This document shows positions 48,781-61,351 of a DNA stretch of 64,000 nt, piece by piece; position 1 is the stretch's first letter, and each line of letters starts with the position of its first letter. The position numbers and the translations under genes were made by a program. The notes beneath the pieces were generated by a model. The model was not told where the DNA came from. It ran no database searches and saw only the letters and a list, made by a program, of their open reading frames with translations. The stretch comes from Hydractinia symbiolongicarpus (taxonomy: Eukaryota > Cnidaria > Hydrozoa > Anthoathecata > Hydractiniidae), in assembly GCF_029227915.1 (NCBI RefSeq), contig NC_079883.1, forward strand, positions 17,610,001 through 17,674,000, given 5' to 3'.

Positions 48781-51700
48781 CCTATATTACAGACCTTAGG
48801 GGCCTGTACACGTGTTTGACGGTGTTGTAAAGCCGTGGCGATATGGAAAACAACTTGGGACGTCGTAGTCCATTAAGAGTGGAAGAATTAGACCAATAGT
48901 AACCTGTGCAGGCCCGTGGAACAACGCGAATTGGGTGTACCGCCTTTATTAGGCTGCAAAAGGTCATGTTACAGCCTTTAGAGACCTGTACAATTGGTTG
49001 ACGGTGTTATAAAGCTGTGGCGCAATTGCAAACAACTTGGGACGTCGTAGTCCATTGTGAGTACATGGACTACTCCGATCGAAACTTGCGCAGGCAAGTG
49101 GATCTACGTGATTCATGTGTACGGCCTCTATTAGGCAGAAAAAGGTCATGCCTTTAGAGGCCTGTACACGTGGCTGACTGTGTTATAAAGCCGTGGCGCA
49201 TTGGAAAACCACTTGGGACGTCGTATTCCGTTGAGAGTGGAAGGATTACACCAATGCTAACCTGTGCAGGCACGTGCAACCACGTGATATACGTGTAAGG
49301 CCTTTACTAGGCTGCAAGAGGCCATATTGCAGTCGTTAGAGGCATGTACTCGTAGTTAACGGTGTTATAACGCCATGGCGCAATGGAAAACGACTTGGGA
49401 CGTCGTAGTCCATTAAGAGTGGAAGAATTAGACCAATAGTAACCTGTGCAGGCACGTGGAACAACGCGAATTGGGTGTACCGCCTTTATTAGGCCGCAAA
49501 AGGCCATATTACAGCCTTTAGGGGCCTGTACACGTGTTTGACGGTGTTGTAAAGCCGTGGCGATATGGAAAACAACTTGCGACGTCGTAGTCCTTTGAGA
49601 GTGGAAGAATAAGACCAATGATAACCGGCGCAGGCACGTGCAAGCACGTGATATACGTGTAAGGCCTTTATTAGGGTACAAGAGGCTATATTACAGCCCT
49701 TAGGGGCCTGTACCTGTATTTGACGGCGTTATAACGCCATGACACAATGGTAAACAACTTGGGACGTCGTAGTCCATTGAGAGTGGAAGGATTAGACCAA
49801 TAGTAACCTGCGCAGGCACGTGGAACAAGGCAAATTGTGTGTACGGCCTTTATTAGGCTGCAAAAGGTCATGTTACAGCCTTTAGAGACCTGTACACGTG
49901 GTCGACGGTGTTATAAAGCTGTAGCGCAATTGCAAACAACTTGGCACGTCGTAGTCCATTAAGAGTACCTGGACTAGTCCGATCGTAACGTGCGCAGGCA
50001 CGTGGATCTACGTGATATACGTGTAAGGCCTTTATTAGGCTGCAAGAGGCCATATTACAGCCGTTAGACGCATGTACTTGTAGTTAACGGTGTTATAACG
50101 CCACGGCGCAATGGAAAACGACTTGGGACGTCGTAGTCCATTGAGAGTGGAAGGATTAGACCAATGATAACCTGCACAGGCACGTGCAACCACGTGATAT
50201 ATGTGTAAGGCCTTTATTAGTGTACAAGAGGCTATATTACAGCCATTAGGGGCTTGTACGTGTGACTGACGCTGTTATAAAGCCATGGCGCAATGGAAAA
50301 CAACTAGGGGCGCTGTAGTCCATTGAGAGCGGAAGGATAAGACCAATGGTAACCTGCGCAGGCACGTGGAACAACGTGATTTATGTATACGGACTTTATT
50401 AGGGCGCAAAAGGCCATATTACAGCCTTTATGGGCCTGTGCACGCGGTTGACGGTCTTATAACGCCGTGGCGCTATGGAAAACAACTTCGGACGTCATAG
50501 TCCATTGAGAGTGGAGGGATAAGACCAATGCTAACCTGCGCAGGCACGTGCAACCACGTGATATACGTGTAAGGCCTTTATTAGGCTGCAAGAGGCCTTA
50601 TTACAGTCGTTAGACGTATGTACTTGTAGTTAAGAGTGTTATAACGCCATGGCGCAATGGAAAACGACTTGTGACGTCGTAGTCCATTGAGAGTGGAAGG
50701 ATTAGACCAATAGTAACCTGCGCAGGCACGTGGAACAACGCGAATTGGGTGTACGACCTTTATTAGGCTGCAAAAGGTCATGTTACAGGCTTTAGAGACC
50801 TGTACACGTGGTTGACGGTGTTATAAAGCTGTGGCGCAATTGAAAACAACTTGGGACGTCGTAGTCCATTGAGAGTACATGGACTAGTCCGATCGTAACT
50901 TGCGCAGGCACGTGGATCTACGTGATTCATGTGTACGGCCTCTATTAGGCAGCAAAAAGCCATGCCATAGCCTTTAGAGGGCTGTACACGTTGATGACTG
51001 TGTTATAAAGCCGTGGCGCATTGGAAAACCACTTGAGACGTCGTAGTCCATTGAGAGTGGAAGGATAAGACCAATGGTAACCTGCGCAGGCACGTGGAAC
51101 CACGTGATATACGTGTAAGGACTTGAATAGGCTACAAGAGGCTATATTACAGACCTTAGGGGCCTGTACACGTGGCTGAAGCTGTTATAAAGCCATGGCG
51201 CAATGGAAAACCACTTGGGACGTCGTAGTCAATTGAGAGTGGAAGGAATAGACCATTGGTAACCTGCGCAGGCACGTGGAACAACGTGATTTATGTATGC
51301 GGACTTTATTAGGCCGCAAAAGGCCATATTACAGCCTTTAGGGGCCTGTACACGTGTTTGACGGTGTTGTAAAGCCGTGGCGATATGGAAAACAACTTGG
51401 GACGTCGTAGTCCTTTGAGAGTGGAAGGATAAGACCAATGATAACCGGCGCAGGCACGTGCAACCACGTGATATACGTGTAAGGCCTTTATTAGGGTACA
51501 AGAGGCTATATTACAGCCCTTAGGGGCCTGTACCTGTAATTGACGGCGTTATAACCCCATGACACAATGGTAAACAACTTGGGACGTCGTAGTCCATTGA
51601 GAGTGGAAGGATTAGACCAATAGTAACCTGCGCAGGCACGTGGAACAACGCGAATTGGGTGTACGGCCTTTATTAGGCTGCAAAAGGTCATGTTACAGCC

Positions 51701-52960
51701 TTTAGAGACCTGTACACGTGGTTGACGGTGTTATAAAGCTGTGGCGCAATTGCAAACAACTTGGCACGTCGTAGTCCATTTAGAGTACCTGGACTAGTCC
51801 GATCGTAACGTGCGCAGGCACGTGGATCTACGTGATTCATGTGTACGGCCTCTATTAGGCAGCAAAAGGCCATGCCATAGCCTTTAGAGGGCTGTACACG
51901 TGGCTGACTGTGTTATAAAGCCGTGGCGCATTGGAAAACCACTTGGGACGTCGTAGTCCATTGAGAGTGGAAGGATTAGACCAATGGTAACCTGCGCAGG
52001 CACGTGGAACAACGTGATTTATGTATACGGACTTTAATAGGCCGCAAAAGGCCATATTACAGCCTTTAGGGGCCTGTACACGTGGTTGACGGTGTTGTAA
52101 AGCCGTGGCGATATGGAAAACAACTTGGGACATCGTAGTCCATTGAGAGTGGAAGGATAAGACCAATGCTAACCTGTGAAGGCACGTGCAACCACGTGAT
52201 ATACGGGTAAGGCCTTTATTAGGCTGCAAGAGGCCATATTGCAGTCGTTAGACGCATGAACTCGTAGTTAACGGCGTTTTAACGCCATGACACAATGGTA
52301 AACAACTTGGGACGTCGTAGTCCATTGATAGTGAAAGGATTAGACCAATAGTAACCTGTGCAGGGACGTGAAACAACACGAATTGGGTGTACGGCCTTTA
52401 TTAGGCTGCATAAGGTCATATTAGAGCATTTAGAGACCTGTACACGTGGCTGACTGTGTTATAAAGCCGTGGCGCATTGGAAAACCACTTGGGACGTCGT
52501 AGTTTATTGAGAGTGGAAGGATAACACCAATGCTAACCTGTGCAGGCACGTGCAACCACGTGATATACGTGTAAGGCCTTTATTAGGCTGCAAGAGGCCA
52601 TATTGCAGTCGTTAGACGCATGTTCTCGTAGTTAACGGTGTTATAACGCCATGGCGCAATGTAAAACGACTTGGGACGTCATAGTCCATTGAGAGTGGAG
52701 AGATTAGACCAATGGTAACTTGCGCAGGCACGTGGAACAAGGTGATTTATGTATACGGACTTTATTAGGCCGCAAAAGGCCGTATTGCAGTCTTTAGGGG
52801 CCTGTACACTTGGTTGACGGTGTTGTAAAGCCCTGGCGCTATGGAAAACAACTTGGGACATCGTAGTCCATTGAGAGTGGAAGGATAAGACCAGTGATAA
52901 CCTGCGCAGGCACGTGCAACCACGTGATATACGTGTAAGGCTTTTATTAGGGTACAAGAG
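47689..52960. repeat. 5,272-bp tandem duplication, copy 1 (29 monomers minus 6 bp)
   Basis: All monomers from 47,689 reappear 5,272 bp later. The right junction lies between about 52,891 and 52,940: the alpha monomer with the private ACCAGTGATAACC leads into GGCTTTTATTAGGG and then a dimer. The same ACCAGTGATAACC in copy 2 (about 57,981) leads into GGCCTTTATTAGGG and a GTACATGAGG monomer, which is the arrangement in C2 and so the ancestral one. Confidence 0.9.
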
Positions 52961-54052
52961 GCTATATTACAGACCTTAGGGGCCTGTACACGTGACTGAC
53001 GCTGTTATAAAGCCATGGCGCAATGGAAAACCACTTGTGACGTCGTAGTCCATTGAGAGTGGAAGGATTAGACCATTGGTAACCTGCGCAGGCACGTGGA
53101 ACAACGTGATTTATGTATACGGATTTTAATTGGCCGCAAAAGGCCATATTACAGCCTTTAGGGGCCAGTACACGTGTTTGACGGTGTTGTAAAGCCGTGG
53201 CGATATGAAAAACAACTTGGGACGCCGTAGTCCTTTGAGAGTGGAAGGATAAGACCAATGATAACCTGCGCAGGCACGTGCAACCACGTGATATACGTGT
53301 AAGGCCTTTATTAGGGTACAAGAGGCTATATTACAGACCTTAGGGGCCTGTACCAGTAATTGACGGCGTTATAACGCCATGACACCTTGGAAAACCACTT
53401 GGGACGTCGTAGTCCATTGAGAGTGGAAGGATTAGACCGTTGGTAACCTGCGCAGGCACGTGGAACAACGTGATTTATGTATACGGATTTTAATTGGCCG
53501 CAAAAGGCCATATTACAGCCTTTAGGGGCCAGTACACGTGTTTGACGGTGTTGTAAAGTCGTGGCGATATGAAAAACAACTTGGGACGCCGTAGTCCTTT
53601 GAGAGTGGAAGGATAAGACCAATGATAACCTGCGCAGGCACGTGCAACCACGTGATATACGTGTAAGGCCTTTATTAGGGTACAAGAGGCTATATTACAG
53701 ACCTTAGGAGCCTGTACCAGTAATTGACGGCGTTATAACGCCATTACACCATGGAAAACCACTTGGGACGTCGTAGTCCATTGAGAGTGGAAGGATTAGA
53801 CCGTTGGTAACCTGCGCAGGCACGTGGAACAACGTGATTTATGTATACAGATTTTAATTGACCGCAAAAGGCCATATTACAGCCTTTAGAGGCCTGTACA
53901 CGTGGTTGACGGTGTTATAAAGCTGTGACGCAATTGCAAACAACTTATGACATCGTAGTCCATTGAGAGTGGAAGTATAAGACCAATGATAACCTGCGCA
54001 GGCACGTGCAACCACGTGATATACGTGTAAGGCTTTTATTAGGGTACAAGAG
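52961..54052. repeat. 364-bp dimer array, three copies, duplicate of 47,689-48,780
   Basis: Starts at 52,961, 53,325 and 53,689, next at 54,053. These are the last three dimers of the C3 array, carried along by the 5,272-bp duplication. Confidence 0.88.
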
Positions 54053-55374
54053 GCTATATTACAGACCTTAGGGGCCTGTACACGTGTTTGACGGTGTTGT
54101 AAAGCCGTGGCGATATGGAAAACAACTTGGGACGTCGTAGTCCATTAAGAGTGGAAGAATTAGACCAATAGTAACCTGTGCAGGCCCGTGGAACAACGCG
54201 AATTGGGTGTACCGCCTTTATTAGGCTGCAAAAGGTCATGTTACAGCCTTTAGAGACCTGTACAATTGGTTGACGGTGTTATAAAGCTGTGGCGCAATTG
54301 CAAACAACTTGGGACGTCGTAGTCCATTGTGAGTACATGGACTACTCCGATCGAAACTTGCGCAGGCAAGTGGATCTACGTGATTCATGTGTACGGCCTC
54401 TATTAGGCAGAAAAAGGTCATGCCTTTAGAGGCCTGTACACGTGGCTGACTGTGTTATAAAGCCGTGGCGCATTGGAAAACCACTTGGGACGTCGTATTC
54501 CGTTGAGAGTGGAAGGATTACACCAATGCTAACCTGTGCAGGCACGTGCAACCACGTGATATACGTGTAAGGCCTTTACTAGGCTGCAAGAGGCCATATT
54601 GCAGTCGTTAGAGGCATGTACTCGTAGTTAACGGTGTTATAACGCCATGGCGCAATGGAAAACGACTTGGGACGTCGTAGTCCATTAAGAGTGGAAGAAT
54701 TAGACCAATAGTAACCTGTGCAGGCACGTGGAACAACGCGAATTGGGTGTACCGCCTTTATTAGGCCGCAAAAGGCCATATTACAGCCTTTAGGGGCCTG
54801 TACACGTGTTTGACGGTGTTGTAAAGCCGTGGCGATATGGAAAACAACTTGGGACGTCGTAGTCCTTTGAGAGTGGAAGAATAAGACCAATGATAACCGG
54901 CGCAGGCACGTGCAAGCACGTGATATACGTGTAAGGCCTTTATTAGGGTACAAGAGGCTATATTACAGCCCTTAGGGGCCTGTACCTGTATTTGACGGCG
55001 TTATAACGCCATGACACAATGGTAAACAACTTGGGACGTCGTAGTCCATTGAGAGTGGAAGGATTAGACCAATAGTAACCTGCGCAGGCACGTGGAACAA
55101 GGCAAATTGTGTGTACGGCCTTTATTAGGCTGCAAAAGGTCATGTTACAGCCTTTAGAGACCTGTACACGTGGTCGACGGTGTTATAAAGCTGTAGCGCA
55201 ATTGCAAACAACTTGGCACGTCGTAGTCCATTAAGAGTACCTGGACTAGTCCGATCGTAACGTGCGCAGGCACGTGGATCTACGTGATATACGTGTAAGG
55301 CCTTTATTAGGCTGCAAGAGGCCATATTACAGCCGTTAGACGCATGTACTTGTAGTTAACGGTGTTATAACGCC

Positions 55375-55400
55375 ACGGCGCAATGGAAAACAACTAGGGG
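55375..55400. repeat. In-register single-monomer deletion junction
   Basis: CGCCACGG is followed by CGCAATGGAAAACAACTAGGG. In copy 1 the left marker (CCACGGCG, 50,101) and the right marker (CAACTAGGGG, about 50,301) lie in neighbouring monomers. The exchange fell inside the shared GGCGCAATGGAAAAC and removed exactly one 182-bp period. Confidence 0.9.
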
Positions 55401-58050
55401 CGCTGTAGTCCATTGAGAGCGGAAGGATAAGACCAATGGTAACCTGCGCAGGCACGTGGAACAACGTGATTTATGTATACGGACTTTATTAGGGCGCAAA
55501 AGGCCATATTACAGCCTTTATGGGCCTGTGCACGCGGTTGACGGTCTTATAACGCCGTGGCGCTATGGAAAACAACTTCGGACGTCATAGTCCATTGAGA
55601 GTGGAGGGATAAGACCAATGCTAACCTGCGCAGGCACGTGCAACCACGTGATATACGTGTAAGGCCTTTATTAGGCTGCAAGAGGCCTTATTACAGTCGT
55701 TAGACGTATGTACTTGTAGTTAAGAGTGTTATAACGCCATGGCGCAATGGAAAACGACTTGTGACGTCGTAGTCCATTGAGAGTGGAAGGATTAGACCAA
55801 TAGTAACCTGCGCAGGCACGTGGAACAACGCGAATTGGGTGTACGACCTTTATTAGGCTGCAAAAGGTCATGTTACAGGCTTTAGAGACCTGTACACGTG
55901 GTTGACGGTGTTATAAAGCTGTGGCGCAATTGAAAACAACTTGGGACGTCGTAGTCCATTGAGAGTACATGGACTAGTCCGATCGTAACTTGCGCAGGCA
56001 CGTGTATCTACGTGATTCATGTGTACGGCCTCTATTAGGCAGCAAAAAGCCATGCCATAGCCTTTAGAGGGCTGTACACGTTGATGACTGTGTTATAAAG
56101 CCGTGGCGCATTGGAAAACCACTTGAGACGTCGTAGTCCATTGAGAGTGGAAGGATAAGACCAATGGTAACCTGCGCAGGCACGTGGAACCACGTGATAT
56201 ACGTGTAAGGACTTGAATAGGCTACAAGAGGCTATATTACAGACCTTAGGGGCCTGTACACGTGGCTGAAGCTGTTATAAAGCCATGGCGCAATGGAAAA
56301 CCACTTGGGACGTCGTAGTCAATTGAGAGTGGAAGGAATAGACCATTGGTAACCTGCGCAGGCACGTGGAACAACGTGATTTATGTATGCGGACTTTATT
56401 AGGCCGCAAAAGGCCATATTACAGCCTTTAGGGGCCTGTACACGTGTTTGACGGTGTTGTAAAGCCGTGGCGATATGGAAAACAACTTGGGACGTCGTAG
56501 TCCTTTGAGAGTGGAAGGATAAGACCAATGATAACCGGCGCAGGCACGTGCAACCACGTGATATACGTGTAAGGCCTTTATTAGGGTACAAGAGGCTATA
56601 TTACAGCCCTTAGGGGCCTGTACCTGTAATTGACGGCGTTATAACCCCATGACACAATGGTAAACAACTTGGGACGTCGTAGTCCATTGAGAGTGGAAGG
56701 ATTAGACCAATAGTAACCTGCGCAGGCACGTGGAACAACGCGAATTGGGTGTACGGCCTTTATTAGGCTGCAAAAGGTCATGTTACAGCCTTTAGAGACC
56801 TGTACACGTGGTTGACGGTGTTATAAAGCTGTGGCGCAATTGCAAACAACTTGGCACGTCGTAGTCCATTTAGAGTACCTGGACTAGTCCGATCGTAACG
56901 TGCGCAGGCACGTGGATCTACGTGATTCATGTGTACGGCCTCTATTAGGCAGCAAAAGGCCATGCCATAGCCTTTAGAGGGCTGTACACGTGGCTGACTG
57001 TGTTATAAAGCCGTGGCGCATTGGAAAACCACTTGGGACGTCGTAGTCCATTGAGAGTGGAAGGATTAGACCAATGGTAACCTGCGCAGGCACGTGGAAC
57101 AACGTGATTTATGTATACGGACTTTAATAGGCCGCAAAAGGCCATATTACAGCCTTTAGGGGCCTGTACACGTGGTTGACGGTGTTGTAAAGCCGTGGCG
57201 ATATGGAAAACAACTTGGGACATCGTAGTCCATTGAGAGTGGAAGGATAAGACCAATGCTAACCTGTGCAGGCACGTGCAACCACGTGATATACGGGTAA
57301 GGCCTTTATTAGGCTGCAAGAGGCCATATTGCAGTCGTTAGACGCATGAACTCGTAGTTAACGGCGTTTTAACGCCATGACACAATGGTAAACAACTTGG
57401 GACGTCGTAGTCCATTGATAGTGAAAGGATTAGACCAATAGTAACCTGTGCAGGGACGTGAAACAACACGAATTGGGTGTACGGCCTTTATTAGGCTGCA
57501 TAAGGTCATATTAGAGCATTTAGAGACCTGTACACGTGGCTGACTGTGTTATAAAGCCGTGGCGCATTGGAAAACCACTTGGGACGTCGTAGTTTATTGA
57601 GAGTGGAAGGATAACACCAATGCTAACCTGTGCAGGCACGTGCAACCACGTGATATACGTGTAAGGCCTTTATTAGGCTGCAAGAGGCCATATTGCAGTC
57701 GTTAGACGCATGTTCTCGTAGTTAACGGTGTTATAACGCCATGGCGCAATGTAAAACGACTTGGGACGTCATAGTCCATTGAGAGTGGAGAGATTAGACC
57801 AATGGTAACTTGCGCAGGCACGTGGAACAAGGTGATTTATGTATACGGACTTTATTAGGCCGCAAAAGGCCGTATTGCAGTCTTTAGGGGCCTGTACACT
57901 TGGTTGACGGTGTTGTAAAGCCCTGGCGCTATGGAAAACAACTTGGGACATCGTAGTCCATTGAGAGTGGAAGGATAAGACCAGTGATAACCTGCGCAGG
58001 CACGTGCAACCACGTGATATACGTGTAAGGCCTTTATTAGGGTACATGAG

Positions 58051-59538
58051 GCTATATTACAGCCCTTAGGGGCCTGTACCAGTAATTGACGGCGTTATAA
58101 CGCCATGACACCATGGTAAAAAACTTGGGACGTCGTAGTCCATTGAAAGTGGAAGGATTTGACCAATAGCAGCCTGAGCAGGCACGTGGAACAACGCGAA
58201 TTGGGTGTACGGCCTTTATAGGCTGCAAAAGGTCATATTACAGCCTTTAGAGACCTGTACACGTGGCTAACTGTGTTATAAAGCCGTGGCGCAATAGAAA
58301 AATACTTAAGACGTCGTAGTCCATTGAGAGTGGAAGGATTAGACCATTGGTAACCTGCGCAGGCACGTGCAACCACGTGATATACGTGTAAGGCCTTTAT
58401 TAGGCTGCAAGAGGCCATATTACAGTCGTTAGACGCATGTACTTGTAGTTAACGGTGTTATAACGCCATGGCGCAATGGAAAACGACTTGGGACGTCGTA
58501 GTCCATTGAGAGTGGAAGGATTAGACCAATGATAACCTGTTCAGGCACGTGCAACCACGTGATATATGTGTAAGGCCTTTATTAGGCTGCAAGAGGCCTT
58601 ATTACAGTCGTTAGACGCATGTACTTGTAGTTAAGAGTGTCATAACGCCATGGCGCAATGGAAAACGACTTGTGACGTCGTAGTCCATTGAGAGTGGAAG
58701 GATTAGACCAATGGTAACCTGCGCAGGCACGTGGATCAACGTGATTTATGTATGCTGACTTTATTAGGCCGCAAAAGGCCATATTACAGCCTTTAGGGGC
58801 CTGTACACGTGTTTGACGGTGTTGTAAAGCCGTGGCGATATGAAAAACAACTTGGGACGCCGTAGTCCTTTGAGAGTGGAAGGATAAGACCAATGATAAC
58901 CTGCGCAGGCACGTGCAACCACGTGATATACGTGTAAGGCCTTTATTAGGGTACAAGAGGCTATATTACAGACCTTAGGGGACTGTACCAGTAATTGACG
59001 GCGTTATAACGCCATGACACCATGGAAAACCACTTGGGACGTCGTAGTCCATTGAGAGTGGAAGGATTAGACCGTTGGTAACCTGCGCAGGCACGTGGAA
59101 CAACGTGATTTATGTATACGGATTTTAATTGGCTGCAAAAGGCCATATTACAGCCTTTAGGGGCCAGTACACGTGTTTGACGGTGTTGTAAAGCCGTGGC
59201 GATATGAAAAACAACTTGGGACGCCGTAGTCCTTTGAGAGTGGAAGGATAAGACCAATGATAACCTGCGCAGGCACGTGCAACCACGTGATATACGTGTA
59301 AGGCCTTTATTAGGGTACAAGAGGCTATATTACAGACCTTAGGTGCCTGTACCAGTAATTGACGGCGTTATAACGCCATGACACCATGGAAAACCACTTG
59401 GGACGTCGTAGTCCATTGAGAGTGGAAGGAATAGACCGTTGGTAACCTGCGCAGGCACGTGGAACAACGTGATTTATGTATACAGATTTTAATTGACCGC
59501 AAAAGGCCATATTACAGCCTTTAGAGGCCTGTACACGT
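58051..59538. repeat. Satellite segment homologous to 43.1-43.8 kb, then dimers
   Basis: GCTATATT after GTACATGAG at 58,051 matches 43,137 (shift 14,914), including the shortened GCCTTTATAGGC. Near 58,700-58,960 it has the GTATGCTGACTTTATTAGG monomer related to 31,840, then joins GCTATATTACAGACC dimers at 58,960 and 59,324. It contains only monomers. Confidence 0.75.
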
Positions 59539-61351
59539 GGTTGACGGTGTTATAAAGCTGTGACACCATTGCAAACAACTTGGGACATCGTAGTCCATGA
59601 GAGTGGAAGTATAAGACCAATGATAACCTGCGCAGGCACGTGCAACCACGTGATATACGTGTAAGGCTTTTATTAGGGTACAAGAGGCTATATTACAGAC
59701 CTTAGGGGCCTGTACACGTGTTTGACGGTGTTGTAAAGCCGTGGCGATATGGAAAACAACTTGGGACGTCGTAGTCCATTAAGAGTGGAAGAATTAGACC
59801 AATAGTAACCTGTGCAGGCCCGTGGAACAACGCGAATTGGGTGTACCGCCTTTATTAGGCTGCAAAAGGTCATGTTACAGCCTTTAGAGACCTGTACAAT
59901 TGGTTGACGGTGTTATAAAGCTGTGGCGCAATTGCAAACAACTTGGGACGTCGTAGTCCATTGTGAGTACATGGACTACTCCGATCGAAACTTGCGCAGG
60001 CAAGTGGATCTACGTGATTCATGTGTACGGCCTCTATTAGGCAGAAAAAGGTCATGCCTTTAGAGGCCTGTACACGTGGCTGACTGTGTTATAAAGCCGT
60101 GGGGCATTGGAAAACCACTTGGGACGTCGTATTCCATTGAGAGTGGAAGGATTACACCAATGCTAACCTGTGCAGGCACGTGCAACCACGTGATATACGT
60201 GTAAGGCCTTTACTAGGCTGCAAGAGGCCATATTGCAGTCGTTAGAGGCATGTACTCGTAGTTAACGGTGTTATAACGCTATGGCGCAATGGAAAACGAC
60301 TTGGGACGTCGTAGTCCATTAAGAGTGGAAGAATTAGACCAATAGTAACCTGTGCAGGCACGTGGAACAACGCGAATTGGGTGTACCGCCTTTATTAGGC
60401 CGCAAAAGGCCATATTACAGCCTTTAGGGGCCTGTACACGTGTTTGACGGTGTTGTAAAGCCGTGGCGATATGGAAAACAACTTGGGACGTCGTAGTCCT
60501 TTGAGAGTGGAAGACAAAGACCAATGATAACCGGCGCAGGCACGTGCAACCACGTGATATACGTGTAAGGCCTTTATTAGGGTACAAGAGGCTATATTAC
60601 AGCCCTTAGGGGCCTGTACCTGTATTTGACGGCGTTATAACGCCATGACACAATGGTAAACAACTTGGGACGTCGTAGTCCATTGAGAGTGGAAGGATTA
60701 GACCAATAGTAACCTGCGCAGGCACGTGGAACAAGGCAAATTGGGTGTACGGCCTTTATTAGGCTGCAAAAGGTCATGTTACAGCCTTTAGAGACCTGTA
60801 CACGTGGTCGACGGTGTTATAAAGCTGTAGCGCAATTGCAAACAACTTGGCACGTCGTAGTCCATTAAGAGTACCTGGACTAGTCCGATCGTAACGTGCG
60901 CAGGCACGTGGATCTACGTGATATACGTGTAAGGCCTTTATTAGGCTGCAAGAGGCCATATTACAGCCGTTAGACGCATGTACTTGTAGTTAACGGTGTT
61001 ATAACGCCACGGCGCAATGGAAAACGACTTGGGACGTCGTAGTCCATTGAGAGTGGAAGGATTAGACCAATGATAACCTGCACAGGCACGTGCAACCACG
61101 TGATATATGTGTAAGGCCTTTATTAGTGTACAAGAGGCTATATTACAGCCATTAGGGGCTTGTACGTGTGACTGACGCTGTTATAAAGCCATGGCGCAAT
61201 GGAAAACAACTAGGGGCGCTGTAGTCCATTGAGAGCGGAAGGATAAGACCAATGGTAACCTGCGCAGGCACGTGGAACAACGTGATTTATGTATACGGAG
61301 TTTATTAGGGCGCAAAAGGCCATATTACAGCATTTATGGGCCTGTGCACGC
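59539..61351. repeat. 1,813-bp tandem duplication, copy 1 (10 monomers minus 7 bp)
   Basis: GGTTGACGGT at 59,539 and at 61,352 are 1,813 bp apart. The 7 missing bases are a 1-bp deletion in TAGTCCATGAGAG (normally CCATTGAGAG) plus the 6-bp-shortened GTCATGCCTTTAG monomer. Both are present in both copies. The private CAGCATTTATGGG also occurs in both. Confidence 0.9.

Larger units (their letters stand above)
44666..58050. repeat. Superunit C3, extended by a 5.27-kb duplication
   Basis: It matches C2 at a steady shift of 11,637 bp (64 monomers minus 11) from about 34.9 to 38.4 kb, and lacks the C2-private 2.7-kb duplication (the shift relative to 40-41.5 kb is 9,277). From 47,689 it carries its own 5,272-bp tandem duplication. 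The marker GTACATGAGGCTATATT at about 58,045 corresponds to 43,131 in C2. Confidence 0.75.
52961..58050. repeat. 5,272-bp tandem duplication, copy 2, one monomer lost
   Basis: It is nearly identical to 47,689-52,960. By eye I noticed fewer than ten single-base differences, for example CCAATAATTG/CCAGTAATTG at 48,083/53,355 and ACTTGCGACG/ACTTGGGACG at about 49,577/54,849. After 55,392 the shift drops from 5,272 to 5,090, a loss of exactly 182 bp. Confidence 0.9.

Noticed and set aside
47689-58050. The 5.27-kb repeat as an assembly artefact
   Set aside because: Not proven either way. The few copy-specific differences and the private one-monomer loss argue for a real duplication, but reads spanning it are needed.
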